Below are positions 8,608-18,308 of a DNA stretch of 64,000 nt, piece by piece. The DNA comes from an archaeon. Its GTDB lineage: Archaea > Nanobdellota > Nanobdellia > Pacearchaeales > GW2011-AR1. Numbering within the stretch: position 1 is the stretch's first letter; each line of letters begins with the position of its first letter. Position numbers and translations under genes: made by a program. The notes below the pieces were generated by a model. That model was not told the DNA's origin, made no database searches, and was given only the letters and a program-made list of their open reading frames with translations. The stretch covers positions 91,160-155,159 of the forward strand of contig JABHSE010000002.1 in assembly GCA_018697035.1 (NCBI GenBank), given 5' to 3'.

Positions 8608-8999
8608 TTCAACAACCTCACAATCTCAGCAACACTAGCAAATTTCATAGGCTTTCGATGATTCAACTTAACAGCATCCTTATTCTCTCCACCAACATAA
8701 ACTTTCAACTCCCGAAACGCATCTCGTCCCTTAGCTCTATCTCGAGGCAACATTCCCCGAATCATTCGCTTAACCAACTTATCAGCAACTCTAGGATATT
8801 TAGGCCCCTTCATCGAACCACCCGAACCCATCTCCCTCTTAGCCAAAATTTTTACAGCTAACAACTTCTTATCCCCAGAAATAATAATCTTCTCACAATT
8901 CAAAACATCAACTTCATTCCCCTTCAACAAGTCCTTAGCGACAACGCTAGCGAGTCTACCAAAAACAGCACCTTCACCATCATAAACAATCTTTCCCAT
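8604..8999 (-). CDS. rpl13: ribosomal protein uL13
   Basis: Family sequence; VFGRLASVVAKDLLKG, RMIRGMLP. Confidence 0.93.
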   Translation of the reverse strand: MGKIVYDGEGAVFGRLASVVAKDLLKGNEVDVLNCEKIIISGDKKLLAVKILAKREMGSGGSMKGPKYPRVADKLVKRMIRGMLPRDRAKGRDAFRELKVYVGGENKDAVKLNHRKPMKFASVAEIVRLLK

Positions 9000-9370
9000 T
9001 ATCGCAAAATATCCAAACCATTTAATTCCGGATTCTTCTTAACTTCATCAATAATAGAAACAAAAGTTCCCTTAACATTTTTAATTTTTCCCAAAGCCTT
9101 CTCGCTAATAGACCAAGCAACAATTCTTTTCGGCTCACTTAAATCTCCAGCACTAAGAACTTTCCCCGCAATCAAAACATCTCCCTTAAGCATATCAATA
9201 TCTTTCAAATTCACAGCAGGCCATCGTCTCTTAGGTCTCGCCAATTCCTTAGCAACCACAGGATTAGTCTTCTTCAACTTAACAATCAAATTCACCAATT
9301 CACTATCCATTTTAGAACTCATTCTTTTTTCAATCTTACTCTTATTAATCCCAAATTCCTTTGCCATCAC
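8999..9370 (-). CDS. rpl18e: ribosomal protein eL18
   Basis: Position and NLKDIDMLKGDVLIAGKVLSAGDL. Confidence 0.88.
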   Translation of the reverse strand: MMAKEFGINKSKIEKRMSSKMDSELVNLIVKLKKTNPVVAKELARPKRRWPAVNLKDIDMLKGDVLIAGKVLSAGDLSEPKRIVAWSISEKALGKIKNVKGTFVSIIDEVKKNPELNGLDILR

Positions 9371-10074
9371 TTAACAGCCTTAGAAACCAAACTCAAGTTA
9401 TCCTTAAGTGACTTACAAGCTTCCACAAAAATTTTCTTAGCCTCAATCTGACCCCATGACTCAATCACAAAAACCAACTCATTCCCAAACGAAATCTCAA
9501 CACCAGGATACTCCTTCATGTCCTCATCATCCAAATCACACATCCAAGCATTCTTCACCTTAACATTTTCCCCATACATCTCGAAAACTTCAGGATAAAG
9601 TGCAACCAACTCAGTTTGCTTCTCTCCCTCTTTAGAAATCTTTATCGACGGCAAATGCTTATAATAAACAAGTCCAGGCATAAACTTCGCATGATTAATT
9701 CCTTTACCTGTTTTAGCCCTAGCAACAATTTCAAGTTGCTGACCCTCACTCAACAAAACAATCGGAGTCTCCGGATAAACAATATCATCTCCAAGATTAC
9801 CTGCTAAAACCATCTCACCTTCGCCCTTACCCTTGGCCTTAAGTTTAAACTCCAATACATCATCTTTCTTCATCTTCTGATTCTTCAAGCTAAGCAAACC
9901 CAATCGATGCGCAATAATTTCATCATACAAAGCAGAATCATTCTTGTAAATATCACACTCATCAATAGCCAAAATATCAATCTCACCAACACTTCGTCGA
10001 ATAGCATTAGCCAAACTCACATTCATATCAGCACCAAAGACAATTTCCTCGCTTGTATTTTTTATCATTTCCAT
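9367..10074 (-). CDS. rpoD: DNA-directed RNA polymerase subunit D
   Basis: NAIRRSVGEIDILAIDECDIYKNDSALYDEIIAHRLGLLSL. Confidence 0.93.
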   Translation of the reverse strand: MEMIKNTSEEIVFGADMNVSLANAIRRSVGEIDILAIDECDIYKNDSALYDEIIAHRLGLLSLKNQKMKKDDVLEFKLKAKGKGEGEMVLAGNLGDDIVYPETPIVLLSEGQQLEIVARAKTGKGINHAKFMPGLVYYKHLPSIKISKEGEKQTELVALYPEVFEMYGENVKVKNAWMCDLDDEDMKEYPGVEISFGNELVFVIESWGQIEAKKIFVEACKSLKDNLSLVSKAVK

Positions 10075-10106
10075 ATAGTATTTTTTCGAATTATCAGTTT
10101 ATAATT

Positions 10107-10493
10107 CTATGGTCTTCGACCTCTTCGACCTCCCTTCTTCTTTGGTCCACCACGAGCAACCTTCGTCGTCTCCGCCATACTCAAAACTTTCATCCCTTCC
10201 TTCGTCAAAGTCCGAACAATCGCACCAGCACCAGGCCCAATCCCAGTCGCACCGGTCTGCCCCTTCATCCGAACATAAACAGAACTAATCCTATAATCCC
10301 TACAAATCTCCTGAACCTTCTTTGCAATAAACATGGCAATCGTCGGATTCGCTCTCATTCTATCATGCTTCGTAATCTGCCCACCTGAAGTCCGACCAAT
10401 CGTATTTCCAGCCAGATCAGTAACGGTTGCAATCGTATTATTAAAGCTCGCATAGATATTCACAATTCCAATATTCTCTTCATTTTTTGCCAT
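10107..10493 (-). CDS. rps11: ribosomal protein uS11
   Basis: IVNIYASFNNTIATVTDLAGNTIGRTSGG ... GGPKKKGGRRGRRP. Confidence 0.95.
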   Translation of the reverse strand: MAKNEENIGIVNIYASFNNTIATVTDLAGNTIGRTSGGQITKHDRMRANPTIAMFIAKKVQEICRDYRISSVYVRMKGQTGATGIGPGAGAIVRTLTKEGMKVLSMAETTKVARGGPKKKGGRRGRRP

Positions 10494-11041
10494 TATTCTT
10501 TTTTAACCTCAACATTTTCTTCTTCGACCTTATCCACATCTTCTTTAGCTTCCTCAACAGGTGCTTCCTCTTTCTTAATCTTAACCTTCCGCTCCTTCAA
10601 AGAAATTTTATCTTCCAAGTCAATAGTCACAACAAACGACGGAACGTTAACAACCTTCCCATCAACTAAAACATTCTTATGAACAATCAACTGTCGAGCA
10701 CCCTTAGTAGTTGTAGCCAATTTCTTCTTAACAATAAAAGTTTGCAATCTCCTCTCAAAAACATTTTCCTCGGTCAAAGCCAAAACGTCACTAATATCAA
10801 CAATACCCATTCCAATCTTATTCAACTTATCAAAAAACTTCTGCTGCTCAGCGATATCCTTACCAATCAAAGCCTTAGCTCTCCGCCTCAATTTCGAAAC
10901 CGCAGTCTTAGCCTTCCAAATCTCACGCTTATTCTTCAAACCATATCGCTTAACCAGAATATTCTCCTCATCCATCCGAGCCCTATCAAACAACTTCTTA
11001 GGCCTACTAAACAATTTTCTTTTGCGTTTTATATCTCCCAT
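10493..11041 (-). CDS. rps4: ribosomal protein uS4
   Basis: MGDIKRKRKLFSRPKKLFDRARMDEENILVKRYGLKNKREIW; start placed at internal Met after uS13 stop. Confidence 0.93.
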   Translation of the reverse strand: MGDIKRKRKLFSRPKKLFDRARMDEENILVKRYGLKNKREIWKAKTAVSKLRRRAKALIGKDIAEQQKFFDKLNKIGMGIVDISDVLALTEENVFERRLQTFIVKKKLATTTKGARQLIVHKNVLVDGKVVNVPSFVVTIDLEDKISLKERKVKIKKEEAPVEEAKEDVDKVEEENVEVKKE

Positions 11042-11042
11042 A

Positions 11043-11516
11043 TTATCCTTTCTTCTTCGCAGCAGCAACAGATGGCTTTCTGTTTTTCCTGAAATTAGAT
11101 TTAGTTCTCTGTCCTCGCACAGGCAATCCAACAATATGCCGAATCCCCTTATACGATTTAATTTTCTTAAGTCTCTTTAAATCAAACTCTGTCCTCAGCT
11201 TCAAATCAATACCACTAATATGCACATCCTCACCACTATCAAAATCCTTCTGACGATTTCTTAAAAACACAGGCAACTCTGGAGCTTTCATAAAATCCTC
11301 AATCCTAGCCAATTCATCTTTCTCAAAATCCTGAATCTTCTTTTCCTTATCTAATTCTAAAATCTTACAAACAGCATTAGAAATAGCCCACGAAATCCCA
11401 TTGATCTTAGTCAAAGCAGATCTTATCTTAATATCTCCACGAATATCTTTACCTAAAACCCTAACTAAAACAACGTCTTCTTCCTTCTTTCGTTTGTATT
11501 CTTTTTTCTCTTCCAT
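11043..11516 (-). CDS. rps13: ribosomal protein uS13
   Basis: VLGKDIRGDIKIRSALTKINGISWAISNAVC ... RHIVGLPVRGQRTKSNFR. Confidence 0.95.
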   Translation of the reverse strand: MEEKKEYKRKKEEDVVLVRVLGKDIRGDIKIRSALTKINGISWAISNAVCKILELDKEKKIQDFEKDELARIEDFMKAPELPVFLRNRQKDFDSGEDVHISGIDLKLRTEFDLKRLKKIKSYKGIRHIVGLPVRGQRTKSNFRKNRKPSVAAAKKKG

Positions 11517-11517
11517 C

Positions 11518-12054
11518 TTAAAAAATGAACAGATTATGCCTTTGCATTTCTGTCAACTCCTCCATAATTCTTTTACCGATAACCTTATCTGGCGACGGCA
11601 AGTTCGCGACACGTTCCTTAATGTCTTCAAACGATTCGAATTCTTTTTCTTCCCTAGCCGCAAGAATAGCGCTCGTGTGCTTTTTCCCCAAACCAGGCAA
11701 CAATTCAAATTGATGAAGTCGAGTATTTATAGCTTGCGCCTTATTAAAAAATTTCACAAACCTTTCTTCATCTTTCAAAACAAATTCGTCAACAAAATCC
11801 TCAAGCTGAGCCTTCGCAGTCTCTGTTAACTTCTCTCTCGGACATCTCCCCAAAATATACTGAACCTTATCCCTTTTCCCATCTCCAATATAAGCTCTCT
11901 CTCCAACATCAAATTTCTCTCCCCTTCTCGGAACAAGTTGCAACAAAGTAAATCCACCTTCTCCAATAGCCTGCGCTAACGGCATTCCTCTATTCTCTAA
12001 AGGATATCCATATGGCAAAAAATCCAAAACAATTGCAAATTCTTCCTTAGTCAT
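11518..12054 (-). CDS. DUF655 family protein
   Basis: FLPYGYPLENRGMPLAQAIGEGGFTLLQLVPRRG...LGRCPREKLT; HhH-like LLPGLGKKHTSAILAAREE. Confidence 0.85.
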   Translation of the reverse strand: MTKEEFAIVLDFLPYGYPLENRGMPLAQAIGEGGFTLLQLVPRRGEKFDVGERAYIGDGKRDKVQYILGRCPREKLTETAKAQLEDFVDEFVLKDEERFVKFFNKAQAINTRLHQFELLPGLGKKHTSAILAAREEKEFESFEDIKERVANLPSPDKVIGKRIMEELTEMQRHNLFIF

Positions 12055-12062
12055 CTCAACTC

Positions 12063-12365
12063 CTACCTAAATTTTTGAGTAACTTCCAAAATCTTATTTA
12101 CTTCATCCGCGTCAAGCGAGACGTCAATTATCACCTTATTCAATTCACTAGCATCAGTTGGAACGAAATCAACAATCTTCACAATATATTCATCCTTCAG
12201 CTTAATCAAATCAAGCGCCCTAAGTTCTTCTTCTAACTCCTTTGCTTTATCAAAACCCAAAACATCAAAATTCTTTACAAACTTCTTAATCTCCTCAGCC
12301 TTCTCAGAATCCCCAACTAACTCAACAACTTCAGCCATACTAACAGGTCTAGATTCTTTTATCAT
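12063..12365 (-). CDS. rpoF: RNA polymerase subunit F (Rpb4-like)
   Basis: Position downstream of eL21 and Rpb4-like helical sequence. Confidence 0.75.
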   Translation of the reverse strand: MIKESRPVSMAEVVELVGDSEKAEEIKKFVKNFDVLGFDKAKELEEELRALDLIKLKDEYIVKIVDFVPTDASELNKVIIDVSLDADEVNKILEVTQKFR

Positions 12366-12616
12366 CCGAGCACCTTCAAATGAACAGGATGAATAACAAA
12401 AGTCTTCAACTTATTCCCATCTTTAATTTCAACTTCCATAAATCGACCTCGAGCCGCCGTAACCTTTCCACTCATCCCTCGAAGCCTCGCGGGAAAATTC
12501 ATACGAACTCCTCTCTCATCAACAACAGCGACCCTAGCACCACTATCAATATTCTTAAAGTAAGAACTAAGTTTCAGCTTTCCCTTCTCTCTAACTTTTT
12601 TTGTTCGTCTTGCCAT
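12362..12616 (-). CDS. rpl21e: ribosomal protein eL21
   Basis: ARRTKKVREKGKLKLSSYFKNIDSGARVAVV. Confidence 0.88.
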   Translation of the reverse strand: MARRTKKVREKGKLKLSSYFKNIDSGARVAVVDERGVRMNFPARLRGMSGKVTAARGRFMEVEIKDGNKLKTFVIHPVHLKVLG

Positions 12617-12719
12617 TTTATCTTAAATACAGAACTCTTCAGCGCTGTAACACTCGGACATCTCTATCCTATCAAAACAAGAAAAATTCTATTTAAAAAT
12701 CTTTCCTCACTCAAAAATT

Positions 12720-13028
12720 CTACCCTCTATCCTCAAATCCATCCAAACCATCACTCATCACCAATTCCTCAGCACTCACTTCAGAAATAATAGGATTATC
12801 CTCAATCGGAACAGCCTCAATATCTTTCACCTCAACCGAATCAACAGTCTTCTCTACCTCACTAACCTTCCCCAATTCCAAATTCCCAGCATCTCTCTCC
12901 CTCTCCATATTCTCAACAATCGTCTTAGCCATCTTCTCTCCCCAAACCTGATACATGCAACGCTCACACATATCCACAACAGAACTCTCATCGACCTCGA
13001 CCGAACAATAAATACATTTTTTCACCAT
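12720..13028 (-). CDS. zinc-finger protein, acidic C-terminus, unknown function
   Basis: CIYC...CERC N-terminus. Confidence 0.6.
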   Translation of the reverse strand: MVKKCIYCSVEVDESSVVDMCERCMYQVWGEKMAKTIVENMERERDAGNLELGKVSEVEKTVDSVEVKDIEAVPIEDNPIISEVSAEELVMSDGLDGFEDRG

Positions 13029-13152
13029 CTTATTTTAAGGCACCATCAGTGCATCACCTACGCAATAAATAACCCATTCCTTTTTAAATTTTTATGAGAT
13101 ATATTATAACCAAACACCAAACCTTTAAAAATTAAAGACACTATCAATTAAT

Positions 13153-13998
13153 ATGAAAAAAGAGATGACGATGATATTATTATTGTGCACACTAGTCTTA
13201 CCCGTCGTGACAGCCGACGAAATGACATGTGACCTAGATGTAACATTACTAAACCAAGATCCCTATCCAGCAATCCCAGGAGAATACGTTAAATTAGTAT
13301 TCCAAGTAGAAGGCCTTGAGTCTCCAGATTGCAGCGACATAACATTCAAGCTAACAGAGAACTACCCAATAAAATTTAATCCCGGAGAGACAGGATTAAG
13401 GACATTCAAAAAAGTCGATTACATAAAAGATTATACATCAAATCTACTGATTCCATACGAAGTGCGAATCGATGATGCGGCACTAGATGGATCCAGCGAA
13501 ATAGAAACAAGGGTCCAATCTAAAAATACCGCACCACTAATAACAACGTTAAACATAGAAGTCGATGACTCAAGAGCAGACTTTGAAGTACATGTAAAAG
13601 ATTACAGCTATATAACAAAAGAACTAACACTAGAAATTTTAAACATCGAAGAGTCCGACGCTGAAGCACTAGTTGTCGAGATACCAAAACAAGAAAACAT
13701 AATAATCAAAGGATCTAATAGGGTAATCGTAGGCGACGTAGATTCGAACGAATATACAACTGCAGACTTCGAAGCAACTCCATCCAACGGGGAAATCACA
13801 TTAGAACTAACCTACTCCGACTCAATAAATGCACGAAGAACAGTAGAGGAAACAATCACGTTCGATTCCACTTACTTCACAGAGCGAGCAGCCGACCAAA
13901 AAACAACAGGCAAGGGAACTTACATTTTCTGGGCAGTAGTTATAATTCTCCTGGTATGGTGGGGATATAGTAAATTTTCTAAAAAGAAAAAGAAATAA
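13153..13998 (+). CDS. secreted/membrane-anchored protein with S-layer/CARDB-like beta domains
   Basis: Signal peptide, Asp/Glu-rich ectodomain, C-terminal TM then KKKKK. Confidence 0.6.
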   Translation: MKKEMTMILLLCTLVLPVVTADEMTCDLDVTLLNQDPYPAIPGEYVKLVFQVEGLESPDCSDITFKLTENYPIKFNPGETGLRTFKKVDYIKDYTSNLLIPYEVRIDDAALDGSSEIETRVQSKNTAPLITTLNIEVDDSRADFEVHVKDYSYITKELTLEILNIEESDAEALVVEIPKQENIIIKGSNRVIVGDVDSNEYTTADFEATPSNGEITLELTYSDSINARRTVEETITFDSTYFTERAADQKTTGKGTYIFWAVVIILLVWWGYSKFSKKKKK

Positions 13999-14070
13999 AC
14001 TCCACAATTATAAGTCTATAAGAATATTCTAGCTCAATACTAAACTATACAACTCACTAAACCAAAAACC

Positions 14071-14114
14071 TCCATAAGAAATGCGGCGTCGAGGATGTCG
14101 CAATTTTGCATGGA
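14071..14114. repeat. Hairpin family copy B
   Basis: TCCATAAGAAATGCGGCGTCGAGGATGTCGCAATTTTGCATGGA. Confidence 0.7.
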
Positions 14115-14125
14115 AGAAAACTCAA

Positions 14126-15352
14126 TTACTCATACCGCAAAGCATCAACAGCATTAATCCTACTTGCTCTCCACGCCGGAATCATTCCAGAAACAGCACC
14201 AGTCAAAGTAGCAAACAAAATCAAACCTCCAAACAAATGCCAAGAATAATGCGGACTCAAAAAACCATATCCCAAATCATCCAAAATTACAGCTCCAAAA
14301 TCAGTCGCAGCCCATCCAGCTAAAACCCCAATCGTACCAGCGACAAAACCTAAGAAGCCAGACTCAAATAAAAATATCTTAAAAATCTCACTGTTCCGAG
14401 CACCAATCGATTTCAAAACACCAATCTCCTTAAACCTCTCAAGCACAGAAGTAATCATAGTATTCGCCGTATTAACAGCAGACACAATAACCGAGATAAA
14501 AGCAATCAAAATAATAAACCCAATAATGATATCCAAAACAACAGTAAATGATTCCAATAAATCAGAATAAGACTGAACACTAAAATCCTCTTTCCCTTCG
14601 TCTAAATCTCGAGCTTGTCTTAACTTCTTTTCAACCCTCTCTCCAACCTCATCAACTTTATCTTTCTCGGCCCGCGCAATAATCATTCCATAGGCAAGCT
14701 CTTCATCGCTTCCAACCTCTCTCAAAATATCATCAGCAAAATCATTCGTAATATAAATGTTAGAATCGTCCTGAGGATTCCCAACAGATTCATAAAAACC
14801 AACAATTCTCAAATCAACACCCTGCACATTAATCTTACTATTAACAGCATAAGCCTTTGGAAAAATCCTATTCCTTACCATATAATTATAACCTAAAGTC
14901 ACCTTCCCAGAATCACCATCCCTAAGTTCCCGACCCTTCACTATCTCAATATCTGATAACTCCATTATCATGGGCAAATCAGGGTCATAGCTCATAATAA
15001 AAACATATTTTTTACTATCATCCTGTTCAATCTCTCCAACACCCATATGAATTCCAGTAGCCTCATAAATTCCCGCAGTATTTTCAATCACCCCTAAATC
15101 ATCTTCAAGAAGCCTAAATGTATTATCAAGCCCAGGAACCCCACCACCACCCTTCGGTTGAATCAACAATTTATCAGCAGAAGACGAAGAAGTAAACTCA
15201 TCAATATAATCATAAAGACCCCATCCAAAACTAACAAAGATAAAAATAGTAGCAATTCCTACGAAAATAGATAAGATAGTCAGAATACTTCTCGCCTTAC
15301 TTTTCTTAATATTGTTCAACGAATATTTAACACTCTCCTTACTTATTACCAT
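14126..15352 (-). CDS. MacB-like ABC transporter permease
   Basis: FtsX/MacB topology; SVLERFKEIGVLKSIGARNSEIF. Confidence 0.88.
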   Translation of the reverse strand: MVISKESVKYSLNNIKKSKARSILTILSIFVGIATIFIFVSFGWGLYDYIDEFTSSSSADKLLIQPKGGGGVPGLDNTFRLLEDDLGVIENTAGIYEATGIHMGVGEIEQDDSKKYVFIMSYDPDLPMIMELSDIEIVKGRELRDGDSGKVTLGYNYMVRNRIFPKAYAVNSKINVQGVDLRIVGFYESVGNPQDDSNIYITNDFADDILREVGSDEELAYGMIIARAEKDKVDEVGERVEKKLRQARDLDEGKEDFSVQSYSDLLESFTVVLDIIIGFIILIAFISVIVSAVNTANTMITSVLERFKEIGVLKSIGARNSEIFKIFLFESGFLGFVAGTIGVLAGWAATDFGAVILDDLGYGFLSPHYSWHLFGGLILFATLTGAVSGMIPAWRASRINAVDALRYE

Positions 15353-16569
15353 TACCCTCGCAACGCCTCCACCGGATCCTGTTTAGCAGCATTCATAGCA
15401 GGAACAACACCCGCGACAGCCCCAACAACAAAGCTTCCAAACAAAGCCCCACCAATCAAAACAAAATCAAAATTAAGACCAAGTTCTGCCCCAATGAAAT
15501 TATTAATCCCGATAATTCCCAAACTACTTACAATTGTTCCCAAAATAACACCAACTAAACCACCAATAAATCCAAGCAATCCCGATTCAAAAAAGAACTG
15601 AAGAAATACCTGATAATTCGTAGCACCAATAGCCTTCATGATCCCAATCTCTTTTCTCCTCTCCAGAACTGACGTCGTCATAGTATTAACAATTCCAAGA
15701 GCCCCAACTAAAATAGAAATAGAAGCAATAATAATAATAAAAGCCTGAACCCCACCAAGTACACTATTCACAGTATCCATCATCGCCTCCGGAGTAGAAA
15801 CCTCAAAATCCTCTTCTCCAACATCAACATCCCGCTGCTTTCTCATTAATTTCTCAATATCCTCCTTAGCATCATCCATTAAATCTTTATCTTTAACTTG
15901 CACCGCAATAATATCCACATCGTCACCATAATCCATTAAGTCTCTCAAAGGAGCCTCATTCATCATCACTACATTATCAAAGATAAGACTCCCTGTCTTT
16001 TTCATAATTCCCACAACAATAAAATTCTCATCTTGAATCAATACTGTTTTCCCAGTCACAACCGCTTTCCCAAAAATATCTTCACTTCCCCAGAAATTAT
16101 AGCCCAACATAACCTTATTCACATCTCCATCTTTAAGCAATCTCCCAACCTCGACTTCAGAATCCAGGATCTCATAAGCCACTTTTCTTTTTTCTCCATC
16201 AGGGACAGAAGCCGCAATTCCAAAAGTAACAATATCATTAAATTCCATTTTCCCCGAACTAAGTATCCTAGGAATAGCAACCTTAACAGAAGACAGCCTC
16301 TCAATCGCATCCACATCATCAGTCGTTAACTTATTAACAGCCCCACTTCCAGGAGGACCATACGCACTAAGACCTCCAGCTTGAACCGAAATAACTTCCG
16401 TGGAACCAATTCCAAACTGAGCCCCAACCGCAGCCTGCAAACCAGCCCCAAGACCAATCAACGAAACAACGGCCGTAACACCAATAAAAATTCCAAGCAA
16501 AGTCAACCAAGATCTAATTCCCCGATGCTTCAAATTCTTCAAAGCTAAAATCAAATAATCAAAATTCAT
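15352..16569 (-). CDS. MacB-like ABC transporter permease (second)
   Basis: SVLERRKEIGIMKAIGATNYQVFLQFFFESGLLG. Confidence 0.9.
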   Translation of the reverse strand: MNFDYLILALKNLKHRGIRSWLTLLGIFIGVTAVVSLIGLGAGLQAAVGAQFGIGSTEVISVQAGGLSAYGPPGSGAVNKLTTDDVDAIERLSSVKVAIPRILSSGKMEFNDIVTFGIAASVPDGEKRKVAYEILDSEVEVGRLLKDGDVNKVMLGYNFWGSEDIFGKAVVTGKTVLIQDENFIVVGIMKKTGSLIFDNVVMMNEAPLRDLMDYGDDVDIIAVQVKDKDLMDDAKEDIEKLMRKQRDVDVGEEDFEVSTPEAMMDTVNSVLGGVQAFIIIIASISILVGALGIVNTMTTSVLERRKEIGIMKAIGATNYQVFLQFFFESGLLGFIGGLVGVILGTIVSSLGIIGINNFIGAELGLNFDFVLIGGALFGSFVVGAVAGVVPAMNAAKQDPVEALRG

Positions 16570-17354
16570 TACTTTCCTCCTTTCCCTTTCTTTCTAACTT
16601 TCTTAACAAGTGCTTTTTTAGCTTTCTTTGTAACATCAACAAACCTTTTCCCAACTCGCTTCGTCACCTTTTCTAAAACTCCATCCAATAACCAATAAAC
16701 AACATCCGCATACTTCTCGGCCAAATCCGGATCATGCGTCACCATAATAACGGTCTTCCCTTCCTTATTCAGCTTCTCCAAAAACTCCATAACAATAGCC
16801 CCAGTCTTTGTATCCAAATTTCCAGTCGGCTCGTCCGCCAAAATAACCTCAGGATCATTCGCTAAACTCCGCGCAATCGCAACTCTCTGCATCTGTCCCC
16901 CAGAAATCTCCCCCGGATAATGATCCATCCTATCATGCAATTCAACCAATCTCAACAATTCCTCAGCCTTATCACTCCGCTCCTCGATACTCGTCCCCTG
17001 AAACATCATCGGCAACATCACATTCTCCTTCACAGTCAAATTCGGAATCAAGTTAAACGACTGAAAAATAAACCCAATCCTCTTCCCCCGAACTTGCGCC
17101 AAATCAGATTCACTAAATTCCGAAATATCATCACCATCCAAATAAATCGTTCCATGGGTAGGCATATCTAAACTCCCAACTAAATTCATCGCAGTAGACT
17201 TCCCAGAACCAGAAGGCCCCATGATCGCAACAAACTCACCCTCATAAACCTTAAACTCCAAATGACTAAGCGCCTTCACAACAAATTTCCCCATAGGATA
17301 ATGCTTCGAAACATTTCGCAGTCTAATCACCTCCTTAGCTTTCACCTTCTTCAT
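16569..17354 (-). CDS. MacB/LolD-like ABC transporter ATP-binding protein
   Basis: GPSGSGKST, ISGGQMQRVAIARSLANDPEVILADEPTGNLD. Confidence 0.95.
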   Translation of the reverse strand: MKKVKAKEVIRLRNVSKHYPMGKFVVKALSHLEFKVYEGEFVAIMGPSGSGKSTAMNLVGSLDMPTHGTIYLDGDDISEFSESDLAQVRGKRIGFIFQSFNLIPNLTVKENVMLPMMFQGTSIEERSDKAEELLRLVELHDRMDHYPGEISGGQMQRVAIARSLANDPEVILADEPTGNLDTKTGAIVMEFLEKLNKEGKTVIMVTHDPDLAEKYADVVYWLLDGVLEKVTKRVGKRFVDVTKKAKKALVKKVRKKGKGGK

Positions 17355-17429
17355 GCATCAGTGAGACAAAACTCCTATATAAATATTACCGACCCCAAAA
17401 CTTATAAATCAAAATTTCGCTAAACAATC

Positions 17430-17627
17430 ATGATAATCCCAATAAGATGCTTCAGCTGCGGAAAACCAATCGCACATTTATACGCTGAGTACAAAACCCT
17501 AGTCCAAGACGGCATGACACAAAAAGAAGCTCTCGACAAACTAGGAATCAAAAGATACTGTTGCCGAGCACAAATTCTAGGACAAACAGACACACTAGAA
17601 CTAGTCAACAAATTCAAGAAGTTCTAA
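17430..17627 (+). CDS. rpoN: RNA polymerase subunit N (Rpb10)
   Basis: MIIPIRCFSCGKPIAHLYAEY...KRYCCRAQIL. Confidence 0.96.
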   Translation: MIIPIRCFSCGKPIAHLYAEYKTLVQDGMTQKEALDKLGIKRYCCRAQILGQTDTLELVNKFKKF

Positions 17628-17674
17628 TTAGATTTTCATTATTTCAATATATATTCTAAACTGATAACTAAACA

Positions 17675-17718
17675 TCCATGAGAAATGCGGAGTCGAAGAC
17701 TACGTAATTTTTCATGGA
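17675..17718. repeat. Hairpin family copy C
   Basis: TCCATGAGAAATGCGGAGTCGAAGACTACGTAATTTTTCATGGA. Confidence 0.7.
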
Positions 17719-17743
17719 AGAAAATCTAATTAAAAATATAAAA

Positions 17744-17852
17744 TAGACAGCTCCGAGCCTTCCCATCAGAGACAGTACAAACCCGAACATATCAAGCTTA
17801 ACTTCCGAGTTCGGAACGGGATCGGGTGTAACCAGGATACTATGGCCGTCTA
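17744..17852 (-). rRNA. rrf: 5S rRNA
   Basis: Minus strand TAGACGGCCATAGTATCCTGGTTACACCCGATCCCGTTCCGAACTCGGAAGTTAAGC...GCTGTCTA; terminal helix pairs. Confidence 0.93.
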
Positions 17853-17928
17853 TCCTTACCCCTAACTTTCAATATATAAACCTTACGATTCGAAACATTT
17901 TAAAGAGGAAACACAGTCATACATTTAT

Positions 17929-18003
17929 GCTCTCGTAGCTCAGCCTGGATAGAGTGTCTCCCTCCTAAGGAGAAAGTCGCAGGTTCAAATCCTGCCGAGA
18001 GCG
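17929..18003 (+). tRNA. tRNA-Arg(CCU)
   Basis: Cloverleaf GCTCTCG...CGAGAGC, anticodon loop CTCCTAA, GGTTCAAATCC T arm. Confidence 0.92.
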
Positions 18004-18034
18004 TAAATTAATTCTAATACCAATTTTAAAATTC

Positions 18035-18080
18035 TCTCTACAAGAAATGCGCCTTTAAAGATGGCGTAATTTTTCATGGA
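18035..18080. repeat. Hairpin family copy D (most degenerate)
   Basis: AAGAAATGCGCCTTTAAAGATGGCGTAATTTTTCATGGA. Confidence 0.6.
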
Positions 18081-18106
18081 ATAATAATCAATCTGGCAAT
18101 AATAAA

Positions 18107-18123
18107 ATGAGGGAAGGAGGATT
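18107..18123. repeat. 17-bp duplicate of tRNA-Leu 3' end
   Basis: ATGAGGGAAGGAGGATT, identical to 18222-18238. Confidence 0.8.
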
Positions 18124-18222
18124 AAAGATTTTTTCGAAGAAATAAATCTTTAGGAAAACAAAGTTTTTCGTGCCCGAGCTTTTCCAAAGCGAAGGTTGTT
18201 CGAATCCGGACAAACCGAAATA

Positions 18223-18305
18223 TGAGGGAAGGAGGATTCGAACCCCCGTAAGCATAAGCTAACAGATCTTGAGTCTGCCCCGTTTGACCGCTCCGGCATT
18301 CCCTC
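18223..18305 (-). tRNA. tRNA-Leu(CAA)
   Basis: Minus strand GAGGGAATGCCGGAGCGGTCAAACGGGGCAGACTCAAGATCTG...GGGGGTTCGAATCCTCCTTCCCTC; long variable arm. Confidence 0.92.
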
Positions 18306-18308
18306 ATA

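Noticed and set aside
14126-17354. ABC permease/ATPase cluster as a novel system
   Set aside because: Standard MacB/LolCDE-type exporter seen across archaea.
18160-18222. GGTTGTTCGAATCCGGAC as an additional tRNA gene
   Set aside because: T-loop-like string, but the flanking stem does not pair and no cloverleaf could be drawn; kept only as part of the duplication observation.
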